Shown here: piece by piece, positions 56,211 through 64,000 of the stretch | How positions within the stretch are numbered: position 1 is the stretch's first letter | Layout: every line of letters begins with the position of its first letter | From: Myxococcales bacterium | GTDB lineage: Bacteria; Myxococcota; Myxococcia; Myxococcales; JAKAPL01 | Assembly (NCBI GenBank): GCA_021783235.1 | Contig: JAJXUD010000005.1 | Coordinates: 35,364-99,363, forward strand | Direction: 5' to 3' | DNA: 64,000 nucleotides | Notes under the pieces: generated by a model | Seen by the model: only the letters and a program-made list of their open reading frames with translations | Databases searched by the model: none | Told to the model about the DNA's origin: nothing | Made by a program: the position numbers and the translations under genes

Positions 56211-59200
56211 TCTCACCGGCATACCCGAGCCAAGGCTCGGGTTCAATCGGCCGTTCACGCCGCCGCCCTCCTGGCCGCGCTGGCGGCGTGCGGCCGGGCG
56301 CCTCCCGATCCGCTCGACGACGCGGCCGAGCGCATGGTGCCTCGGGCGCCAGCCCGCCCCTGGTCGTCCTGGCGGCCGGCCTCGCGGCCGCCCCCGGTCG
56401 ACCCGCGGGCGACGCGGCCCGCGTTCGAGCGCCATTGCGCGCCTTGCCACGGCGAGCGGGGCGATGGCCATGGCGATCTCGCCCGCTTCTTGCGCGCCCC
56501 TCCCGCCGATCTGACCACGGGCGATTTCGCGCTCCGGTCGACCTCGCCCGACTCGCCGCCCGCCGACGCCGATCTCTTCCGCACGATCAGCGCCGGCATC
56601 CCGCCCGCGGGAATGCCCTCGTTCGCCCAGCTGCCGGAGGCCGACCGCTGGGCGCTCGTGGACTACGTCAAGTCGCTCTCTCCCGCCTTCCTGGGGGAAC
56701 CCGCGGCCGCGCCCCTCGACCTCGGCGCGGAACCCCCCGTCCGCCCGGAGGAGGGAGCGTCGATCTACCGGGCCGCCGGCTGCGCGAGCTGCCACGGCGA
56801 CGGGGGACGGGGCGACGGCAGCGCCGTCTCGGATCTCGCAGAGAAGCCTCCAGACCTCACCCTCGGCCCGGGCGTGTTCGAGGGGGGAGCGACCCGCCGG
56901 GACGTCCTGCGCACCCTTCTCACCGGGATGCCCGGGACGCCGATGCCCTCGTACGCGGAGGCCGGCTTCTCGCGGCGACAGCTCTGGGCGCTCGCCGCCT
57001 ACGTCTCGGACCTCGCGAACCGGGGACGGGGCGACTGGGTGACCCGCTGGCGGCGATTCTTCGGCGGCCTCGGACTCGCCGGGGCGCCCAAGGGCGACGA
57101 CCCGCCGCGGTCGCGCCCCCCGCCCTTCCCAGCCGCGGACGGCTGCCTGCGCTGTCACGAAGGCATCGAGAGCATCAACGCCAAGATGCAGCCGGTCCTC
57201 GACACCATGGCGGGCGGTCGACGCGGCGCCTCTTGCGCCCTCTGCCACGACGGCGATCCGGACGGCCCGGACGAGCGCGCGGCGCACCGGAACCTCGTCG
57301 CGAACCCGGGCAGCCTCTGGGTCGTGGGACTCGGCGAGGGCTGCGCCCGCTGCCACGCGACGGCCGGGTCGCTCTCGACCTTCCAGGGGCACCCGCTCCC
57401 GACCGCGGTCGGCGGCCGGCTCATGAGCGTGGTCTCCCGGACCGACGACCCCACGGGCGCGACCGGAGGGGCGCACGCGTACCGCGTGCCCCGCGGACTG
57501 ATGGCCGCCGAGCTCGGAAAGGCGACGAACAGCCTGGCCGCCAACGGGCTCATCCCCAAGGGCGGACCCGCGGTCGCGGACGTCCCCGTGGACGATCCGG
57601 ACGGAGCCTCGCCCGCCGCCGGCTCGGAGGCCTACAAGTCCTGGGTGAGCCTCGCGCTCGACCGGGGCTTCTTGCGGCGGGTCGCCTGGGCCGACGTCAT
57701 CCCCGCGGCGCCCGCGGGGAGCCGCCAGTTCGAGGGGCTCGCGCGCGGCGCCGTCGGCGACATGTTCCGGAAGGACTGCGCCCGCTGCCACCTCTGGGAT
57801 CGCGGCTGGCCCGGGGCGGGCGGCCGCTACCGCTCCGAGGGCTGCTCGGCCTGCCACGTGCTCTACGGGGACGACGGCCGCAGCCGGAGCCACGATCCCA
57901 CCCTCGCCGGCGAGGGTCCTGGTCACCCGCTCCAGCACCGGATCACCGCCACGATCCCGTCGTCCCAGTGCGCCCACTGCCACTGGCGGGGCGGAGGCTA
58001 CTACTCGGACCTCCACTACAAGCGCGGCCTCGAGTGCCAGGACTGCCACGACTCGGTCGACGTCCACGGCGACGGGAACGTCTACCCGACGATGCACCTC
58101 CAGGTGTCGATCGCCTGCCAGGACTGCCACGGCACGGCGCGGGCCTACCCGTGGGAGCTGCCGGTCGGCTACGGCAGCCCCGTGCAGCTTCCGGGTCAGC
58201 GCGGCGTCGTCCGGGTCGACGGGATCGATCACCTGCTCAGCTCCCGCGGCAACGCGGAGGCGCGCTGGGTCCGGCGGGGCGAAACGGCGCTCCTCATCTC
58301 GCTCGACGGCCGCGAGCGACCGATCCCGCTGCTCAAGGATCTCCATCTGCGCAACGCCTGGTCCAGCGATGCGGCCCGGGTGGCGATGGACGCCATTCCC
58401 CGCCACGAGGAGAAGCTCGAGTGCCTCGCGTGCCACGTCCCACGGGCGGTCCAGTGCCAGGGCTGCCACGTCGAGAGCGACTTCGGCAAGAAGGCGATCG
58501 ACTGGGTCGCGAGCGCGAGCGCCCGCAGGAGCCCCTTCGAGCCCGCGGGCCGCGTCGAGACGCCCGGCGTCGAGACCTTCGCGTCGAGCCCCCACGCGCT
58601 CGTCGAACCGGCGCTCGGGGTCGACCTCAACGGCCGCGTCACCGGCCTCGTGCCCGGCTGCCTGCTGAGCCTCCGCGCCCGCGACGCGGACGGCGGCGTC
58701 GACCGGCTCGGCGCGACGTTCACCTCCGAGGGGCTGCCGAGCGCCACGCTCGCGCCCCTGATCCCGCACCAGGTGAACCGCGAGGCGCGAAGCTGCGAGA
58801 GCTGCCACACGAGCTCGATGGCGCTCGGCTACGGGGTGGGCCGCCACCGCGACGAGCCACCCGAGCCCGCGCCGGTTCCCGAGCGCCAGCCGATCCCCGG
58901 CGAGGAGGGACGCTTCATCGGCGCCCACGGCGTCACGATGTTCCCCGGCCCATCGAGCAGCGCGGGCGGAGGCATCGAGGCGTCGGATCGCTTCGACGTC
59001 AACCGGCTCGTGACCCGCGCCGGCCGGCAGATCAAGAGCCTCGCCGATCCCGGCGAGCGCCCGCTCTCGTCGCAGGAGCGCAACGTCACCGAACGCGAGG
59101 GCATCTGCCTCGCATGCCACCGGCTCTCGGGTACGCCCGCCTGGGCCTCCGCCGTCCGGCGCTTCGGCCGGACCGACACGCCCGAGGCCCACGATCGCGC

Positions 59201-59243
59201 CGTCGGCGCCCTCCTCGAGCAGCTCCTGCGCCCCGGGCGCTGA
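56151..59243 (+). CDS. 14-heme c-type cytochrome: two N-terminal mono-heme domains plus 12-heme region; start codon uncertain
   Basis: 14 CXXCH counted by eye: CAPCH, CASCH, CLRCH, CALCH, CARCH, CARCH, CSACH, CAHCH, CQDCH, CQDCH, CLACH, CQGCH, CESCH, CLACH. Lipoprotein-like AALLAALAACG. Confidence 0.87.
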   Translation: MIGTRDPEGALAALNGLPSHSHRHTRAKARVQSAVHAAALLAALAACGRAPPDPLDDAAERMVPRAPARPWSSWRPASRPPPVDPRATRPAFERHCAPCHGERGDGHGDLARFLRAPPADLTTGDFALRSTSPDSPPADADLFRTISAGIPPAGMPSFAQLPEADRWALVDYVKSLSPAFLGEPAAAPLDLGAEPPVRPEEGASIYRAAGCASCHGDGGRGDGSAVSDLAEKPPDLTLGPGVFEGGATRRDVLRTLLTGMPGTPMPSYAEAGFSRRQLWALAAYVSDLANRGRGDWVTRWRRFFGGLGLAGAPKGDDPPRSRPPPFPAADGCLRCHEGIESINAKMQPVLDTMAGGRRGASCALCHDGDPDGPDERAAHRNLVANPGSLWVVGLGEGCARCHATAGSLSTFQGHPLPTAVGGRLMSVVSRTDDPTGATGGAHAYRVPRGLMAAELGKATNSLAANGLIPKGGPAVADVPVDDPDGASPAAGSEAYKSWVSLALDRGFLRRVAWADVIPAAPAGSRQFEGLARGAVGDMFRKDCARCHLWDRGWPGAGGRYRSEGCSACHVLYGDDGRSRSHDPTLAGEGPGHPLQHRITATIPSSQCAHCHWRGGGYYSDLHYKRGLECQDCHDSVDVHGDGNVYPTMHLQVSIACQDCHGTARAYPWELPVGYGSPVQLPGQRGVVRVDGIDHLLSSRGNAEARWVRRGETALLISLDGRERPIPLLKDLHLRNAWSSDAARVAMDAIPRHEEKLECLACHVPRAVQCQGCHVESDFGKKAIDWVASASARRSPFEPAGRVETPGVETFASSPHALVEPALGVDLNGRVTGLVPGCLLSLRARDADGGVDRLGATFTSEGLPSATLAPLIPHQVNREARSCESCHTSSMALGYGVGRHRDEPPEPAPVPERQPIPGEEGRFIGAHGVTMFPGPSSSAGGGIEASDRFDVNRLVTRAGRQIKSLADPGERPLSSQERNVTEREGICLACHRLSGTPAWASAVRRFGRTDTPEAHDRAVGALLEQLLRPGR

Positions 59244-59291
59244 CCCACCTCGGCGCCAGAGGTTGACCGGGGCGGGGCCTCGCGGGGATGA

Positions 59292-60779
59292 TTGCCCATC
59301 CCCTTCACGGAGGCGCCCAGTTTGCGCGAGGTCATCCTCACCAAGGATCTGTTGCAGGAAGAGGCGCTCTCCATCCTGCGAAGCGTTCGCGACAACGCCG
59401 CCCAGGGCCGCTCGAACCGGCTCGGCGACGTGAAGGAGTCGCTCGAGGCCAAGGTCACGCTCGAGTTCGACGACTACTTCCTCTTCCTGCGGAAGTTCAA
59501 CTTCATGCTGCTCGACCGCGAGCTCGGCGCGCTGACGCTGACGCCCGAGGGCGAACGGCTGCTCGGGGGCGGCAGCGCAGAGGGCATCGAGGGCTCCATC
59601 GAGCAGTTCTTCGCGAGCCGCCTGGGAGACGAGATCGTCCGCGAGGAGACCGAGGCGGCCGCCGATCTGCCCCGGCGACCGCCGCCACCTCCCCCGCCCT
59701 CGGAGCTCGTCGCAGAGCCCTCGCGGCGGCCGCCGCCACCACCGCTCGTGGCCCCCGCGCTCTCTCGCCCAGAGCCTCCGCGGCCGCCGGTCACCGGATC
59801 GCCCGCCAGCGAGCGGGCCGTCGGCGCCGAGCTCGACCTGCGCTACGTCAAGTACGAGAGCCTCGGCGGCGGCGCGCTGGCCGTCGTCTACCGCGGCAAG
59901 CAGACCGGCCTCGGCATCGACGTCGCCATCAAGGAGATGCGGGACATCTTCGCCTACTTCTCCTTCCTGCAGCGCGGCGAGGTGGTCAAGAAGCTGAAGA
60001 AGGAGATCTGCGCCCAGGCGCAGCTCCGCCACCCCGGCGTCGTCGGGATCCTCGACCAGAACGCCGAGGTCTCGCGCCCCTACTACGTTCAGGAGCTCAT
60101 GTCGGGGAGCCTGCGGCAGAAGATCGAGGCCGCGGGCGGCAAGGGGCTCCCGGTGCCCGAGGCGCTGCGAGCCTTCCTGCAGATCGCCTACGCGCTGCGG
60201 GCCGCGCACGCGGTGGGGCTCCTCCACCAGAACATCAAGCCCGAGAACGTCCTCTTCGATTCGCTCGGCAACGCGCGCCTCTCCGACTTCGGCCTCTCCC
60301 GGGTCATCGACAACGACGTGACGCAGCGGCAGCTCCCGCAGGTCTTCGTCGGCCTCGGCGGAATGGCCTACCTGCCCCCGGAGCTGCTCTCGCCGAAGAA
60401 GGAGTTCGGCCCCGAGGGAGACATCTACATGCTCGGGCTCCTGCTCTACGAGATGCTGACCGGGCAGCTCCCGGGGCGCCGCTCCCCCCTGCCCTCCTCG
60501 GCCAACGCCGAGGTGCCAGCCAAGATCGATCCGATCTTCGACCGGATGGCGCAGGACCGGCGCGACGCGCGCTATCCCGACGTCGACGCGCTCCTCGACG
60601 ACTTCTACTCGGCCTTCTCGGACGGCCGCTTCCTGCACAAGGGCGACCTCGTGCTCCATGCCGGCGCGCCGGCGGCCTCGCCCTCGGCCCCGGTCGCGGT
60701 CGAGGCGGCGAAGCCCGAGGACAAGGCCGAGAAGCGAGACGAGAAGAAGGAGAAGACGCGGGCCGGCAAGGCCCCCTGA
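59292..60779 (+). CDS. Ser/Thr protein kinase-like protein, probable pseudokinase, with N-terminal extension
   Basis: VAIKEM, HQNIKPENVLF (HRD Asp replaced by Asn), LSDFGLS; Pro-rich linker; TTG start. Confidence 0.85.
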   Translation: MPIPFTEAPSLREVILTKDLLQEEALSILRSVRDNAAQGRSNRLGDVKESLEAKVTLEFDDYFLFLRKFNFMLLDRELGALTLTPEGERLLGGGSAEGIEGSIEQFFASRLGDEIVREETEAAADLPRRPPPPPPPSELVAEPSRRPPPPPLVAPALSRPEPPRPPVTGSPASERAVGAELDLRYVKYESLGGGALAVVYRGKQTGLGIDVAIKEMRDIFAYFSFLQRGEVVKKLKKEICAQAQLRHPGVVGILDQNAEVSRPYYVQELMSGSLRQKIEAAGGKGLPVPEALRAFLQIAYALRAAHAVGLLHQNIKPENVLFDSLGNARLSDFGLSRVIDNDVTQRQLPQVFVGLGGMAYLPPELLSPKKEFGPEGDIYMLGLLLYEMLTGQLPGRRSPLPSSANAEVPAKIDPIFDRMAQDRRDARYPDVDALLDDFYSAFSDGRFLHKGDLVLHAGAPAASPSAPVAVEAAKPEDKAEKRDEKKEKTRAGKAP

Positions 60780-60785
60780 CCGCCC

Positions 60786-61550
60786 ATGAGCCCGGACCGG
60801 AATCCGGAAGAGAGGCTCGTGGACCGGCGCGTCTCCGTCCGGCTCCCGATCGACTTCGAGGTCGCGCTCACCGATCACCTGACCCACTGGTCGGCGCGGG
60901 GACGCGACTTCTCGCCCGAGGGCTGCTCCGTGCAAGCAGACGCGGAGCTGAAGCCGGGGGACGAGCTTCGCGTCGAGCTCGCGCCCGCCTGGGGGGCCGG
61001 CACGCTGGAGGTCGACGGGCGCGTCGTCCACGCCACCCGAGGCGCGCTCGGCATCGCGTTCGACGTCGCGAGGCCCGCGATGCTCGAGGCGACGCTCGAC
61101 CGCTACGACCGGCTGCAGCTCGCCGATCCCAGCCTCGGCCTGCTCGCGACCCGCTCGCCCCGATCGATCGCCTGGCATGCCATCCTCCGCTCTGGCGGAG
61201 GGACCCCGATGAGCCGGGAGGAGCGACGCTTCCTCTCGTTCGTCGACGGCCACCGCTCGCTCGCGGAGATCCGCCGCTCGCTCGGCGCGGACTGGGAGAG
61301 CCACGGCCACCTCGCCATCGCGCTCCTCCACCGAGGGCTCGTGCGCGTCGGAGAGGCCAGCGCGGCTCGCCCGGTCCCGGTGGCGCGCGCCAACGTCCGG
61401 CCGGCCCAGGCGGAGCGCTACCTCCAGCAGGCGATCTCGATGCGGGACTCCGGCGACCGGAGGCAGGCGCGGCTGAACGCCCAGCTCGCCGCCTCGCTCG
61501 CCCCAGACGACCTCGAGATCGCGAAGCTGCTCGAAGCGCTCGCGGACTGA
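60786..61550 (+). CDS. PilZ-domain protein with C-terminal helical domain
   Basis: DRRVSVRLPIDFEVAL ... GRDFSPEGCSVQAD. Confidence 0.75.
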   Translation: MSPDRNPEERLVDRRVSVRLPIDFEVALTDHLTHWSARGRDFSPEGCSVQADAELKPGDELRVELAPAWGAGTLEVDGRVVHATRGALGIAFDVARPAMLEATLDRYDRLQLADPSLGLLATRSPRSIAWHAILRSGGGTPMSREERRFLSFVDGHRSLAEIRRSLGADWESHGHLAIALLHRGLVRVGEASAARPVPVARANVRPAQAERYLQQAISMRDSGDRRQARLNAQLAASLAPDDLEIAKLLEALAD

Positions 61551-61562
61551 GCCGGGCGCCGG

Positions 61563-62330
61563 CTAACGCTTGAGCCGCTCGGTGAGCTCCGCCCGCGAGA
61601 GCAGCCCCCGCTCCTCGCAGAGGCTGAGCACGGCCTGAAGCGCCTGGGCGCTCTTCGTGACCCCCTCTTGCAGCATCCGCAAGAGCTTCAGCTCTTCGGG
61701 GCCGAAGGCCGCGGCGGGCGAGGGAGCGCCGGGCGAGACGGCGAAGGGATCGAGCGGATCCGGCTCTGGATCGGTGACCGGCGGAGTGGGCTTGGGCGGC
61801 GCGGTCGGGGCAAAGGTGATCATCGTCTTGCCCGACATGTCCGTGATCTTGACCGGGCCCTCGGTCCCCTCGTCCGCGAGGCCGAGCTCGTCGACCTCCT
61901 CCCAGGCGTAGTGGCGCTCGATGGCCGCCTCGATCTCCCGGTAGCCGGCGACCGTCACCTTGACGCCGCACTTCGCGGCCCGCTCGACCGCGGATTTCGC
62001 GTTGTCGTCGAGCGGGTTCGCCATGGCGAGCCAGAGGGTCCTGCCGCCGTCGCGCATGACGCAGGGGAAGACCGCGAGGTTCTGGGCGAGCCGGCGCGGC
62101 ACCTTGGACATGGCGTCCGCGTCACCCTGGAGCTTGCCGAGGTCGACCTTCGGTATCCCGAGGGCCTGCGAGAGCGCCGTCGCGAGCCGCCGCTCGTCGA
62201 CGAGCCCCATGTCGACCATCAGCCTTCCGAGCTCGCCGCCCTTCTGGATCTGCACGTCGCGGACCTGGCGAAGCTGCCCCTCGTTCAGAAGGTTCTGCTG
62301 GACCATCCAGCTGCCGATCTCGATGGGCAC
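61563..62330 (-). CDS. GspE N-terminal (MshEN-like) domain protein
   Basis: GELGRLMVDMGLVDERRLATALSQALGIPKVDL; KVPRRLAQNLAVFPCV; LWLAMANPLDDNA. Confidence 0.82.
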   Translation of the reverse strand: MPIEIGSWMVQQNLLNEGQLRQVRDVQIQKGGELGRLMVDMGLVDERRLATALSQALGIPKVDLGKLQGDADAMSKVPRRLAQNLAVFPCVMRDGGRTLWLAMANPLDDNAKSAVERAAKCGVKVTVAGYREIEAAIERHYAWEEVDELGLADEGTEGPVKITDMSGKTMITFAPTAPPKPTPPVTDPEPDPLDPFAVSPGAPSPAAAFGPEELKLLRMLQEGVTKSAQALQAVLSLCEERGLLSRAELTERLKR

Positions 62331-62346
62331 GCGCCGAAGTCCTCCT

Positions 62347-63768
62347 CTAGCTTCCGATCACCCGCAGCGGCACGGCCCCCGACTCGCGCGGGACGGCCGA
62401 GATCGGGTAGTCGCCGCTGAAGCAGGCGTCGCAGTGGTCGTTGCGCGGGCGACCGATCGCCCGGTAGACGCCGTCGAGCGTGAGGTAGCCCAGGCTGTCG
62501 GCCGTGACGTAGCGGGCGATCTCCTCCTCGGAGTGGCTCGAGGCGATGAGCTCCTGCTTCGTCGGGGTGTCGATGCCGTAGTAGCAGGGGAAGAGCGTGG
62601 GCGGCGCGCTGATGCGCAGGTGGACCTCGACGGCCCCGGCCGCCCGCAGCATGCCGACGATCTTGCGGGAGGTCGTGCCGCGCACGAGGGAGTCGTCGAC
62701 CACCGCGACGCGCTTGCCGCGCAAGGCGTCGCGCACCGCGCTCAGCTTCAGCTTGACCCCGAAATGGCGGATCGACTGCTGCGGCTCGATGAAGGTCCGA
62801 CCGACGTAGTGGCTGCGGACGAGGCCGAGATCGAAACGGGCCCCGATCTCCTCGGCGTAGCCGATCGCCGCGGGGACGCCGCTGTCGGGCACCGGCACGA
62901 CCACGTCGACCGGGGCGGGTCGCTCGCGGCCGAGCTCGCGGCCGAGCCTCTTTCGGACCTCGTGGACGCTCTGGCCGAAGAGCTCGGTGTCGGGGCGGGC
63001 GAAGTAGATGTGCTCGAAGACGCAGCGGCCGCCCCGCTCGGCCTCGGCGAAGCGGCGCCGGGTGAGGCCGTTCTGGTCGAGGATCACCATCTCGCCCGGC
63101 TCGACCTCGCGGAGGTACTCGGCCTCGATGAGGTCGAGCGCGCAGGTCTCGCTCGCGAGCACGTAGGCGTTTCGGAGCCGGCCGACGACGAGCGGGCGAA
63201 AGCCGAGCGGATCGCGCACCCCGATGAGCTGGTCGCGCGAGAGAAAGAGGAGGCTGTAGGCGCCCGCGACGCGGCCGAGCGCGGAGACGATCCGGTCGGG
63301 AAGATCGCCGCCCCGGTCCCGAGCGATGAGGTGGCCGATGACCTCGCTGTCGCTCGTCGACTGGAAGATCGCCCCCTGCGCCTCGAGCTCGGCCTGCAGC
63401 TCCAAGGCGTTGACGAGGTTGCCGTTGTGGGCGAGGGCGAGCGGGCCCCGGACGATGCCGTTGAAGACCAGCGGCTGCGCGTTGGCGATGGCGGAGGGAC
63501 CGGCCGTGGAGTAGCGAACGTGGCCGATGGCGCGATCGCCGGCGAGGCGGACGAGGGTCGGACCGTCGAAGGCGTCGGCGACGAGCCCCATGGCCCGGTG
63601 GGCGAAGAGCTCCCGGCCGTCGCCCGAGACGATGCCGGCCGCCTCCTGGCCCCGATGCTGCAGGGCATGGAGCCCGAGGTAGGTGAGGTTCGAGGCCTCG
63701 GCGTGGCCGAACACCCCGAAGACGCCGCAGTGCTCCTTGAGCTCTCCCGTATCGCCGAATCCGCGCAT
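62347..63768 (-). CDS. purF: Amidophosphoribosyltransferase
   Basis: CGVFGVFGH (Ntn Cys), [37 protein letters not shown]. Confidence 0.95.
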   Translation of the reverse strand: MRGFGDTGELKEHCGVFGVFGHAEASNLTYLGLHALQHRGQEAAGIVSGDGRELFAHRAMGLVADAFDGPTLVRLAGDRAIGHVRYSTAGPSAIANAQPLVFNGIVRGPLALAHNGNLVNALELQAELEAQGAIFQSTSDSEVIGHLIARDRGGDLPDRIVSALGRVAGAYSLLFLSRDQLIGVRDPLGFRPLVVGRLRNAYVLASETCALDLIEAEYLREVEPGEMVILDQNGLTRRRFAEAERGGRCVFEHIYFARPDTELFGQSVHEVRKRLGRELGRERPAPVDVVVPVPDSGVPAAIGYAEEIGARFDLGLVRSHYVGRTFIEPQQSIRHFGVKLKLSAVRDALRGKRVAVVDDSLVRGTTSRKIVGMLRAAGAVEVHLRISAPPTLFPCYYGIDTPTKQELIASSHSEEEIARYVTADSLGYLTLDGVYRAIGRPRNDHCDACFSGDYPISAVPRESGAVPLRVIGS

Positions 63769-63811
63769 GTCTCCCAGGTCTTCTCCCACAGAACCGCTCC
63801 GACTTTCTATA

Positions 63812-64000
63812 ATGACCCACTTGCGGCTGCCAGGGAACAAGCGGGCGCTCGCCGTCCTCTCGGGCGCGATCGCCCTCGCGCTCGTGCCGCCTCCGGCCGG
63901 GCGGAGGGCCGCCCCGCGGCTCCTGACGCGGCACGCCCTCGCAGCCCAGGGGCCGCTCCTCGCCGGCGCGGCGAGCGCGCCGCTGCCCGCGCCGCCAGGC
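63812..64000 (+). CDS. N-terminal fragment of a putative exported protein, truncated by the window end
   Basis: Open frame with hydrophobic segment; no stop before 64000. Confidence 0.35.
   Translation, partial: MTHLRLPGNKRALAVLSGAIALALVPPPAGRRAAPRLLTRHALAAQGPLLAGAASAPLPAPPG

Noticed and set aside
55554-61331. 1925-aa minus-strand ORF spanning the cytochrome and kinase genes
   Set aside because: Only its last 219 codons (the FNR-like gene) look like a protein. The remainder is a low-complexity antisense frame of two convincing plus-strand genes, typical of very high GC DNA.
63808-63813. TATAAT as the -10 box of the last gene
   Set aside because: The hexamer overlaps the predicted ATG, so it cannot serve that start codon; no convincing -35 was found.

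Overview
High-GC bacterial chromosomal window, Myxococcota-like. The lineage is inferred from a MYXO-CTERM-type tail, an AglZ/FrzS-like pseudo-receiver coiled-coil protein and many Cys-rich 'TGG/DAG' lipoproteins. No rRNA, tRNA, CRISPR array, transposase or prophage was recognised. Identifiable content: hemW, a dispersed reductive pyrimidine-catabolism set (preA-like, aldehyde dehydrogenase, beta-ureidopropionase, dihydropyrimidinase, AGXT2-like aminotransferase, distal NCS1 permease), a HelD-like helicase, an M16 peptidase pair, dinB, an RF-1-domain protein, fadJ/fadI, an ECF sigma factor, treT plus DUF5752, acyl-CoA dehydrogenase and purF. The best candidate for an undescribed system is at 51.9-59.2 kb. 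There a PlsC-acyltransferase/nitronate-monooxygenase fusion is divergent from an ICMT-like membrane protein, across a perfect FNR box (TTGATCTGGATCAA). Next to them lie an FNR-type [4Fe-4S] regulator gene and a 14-heme cytochrome c gene. Other notable items: a strictly phased array of about twelve 42-bp tandem repeats with hairpin potential (25.5-26.0 kb), a locus with reciprocally truncated duplicate copies (19.5-25.2 kb), REP-like palindromes found inside ORFs, a 25-aa tandem repeat inserted in a PLP aminotransferase, a probable pseudokinase, and a PreA homologue lacking its ferredoxin domain. Most of the long overlapping ORFs in the track are frame artefacts of the high GC content. All family calls come from reading motifs; no searches were run.
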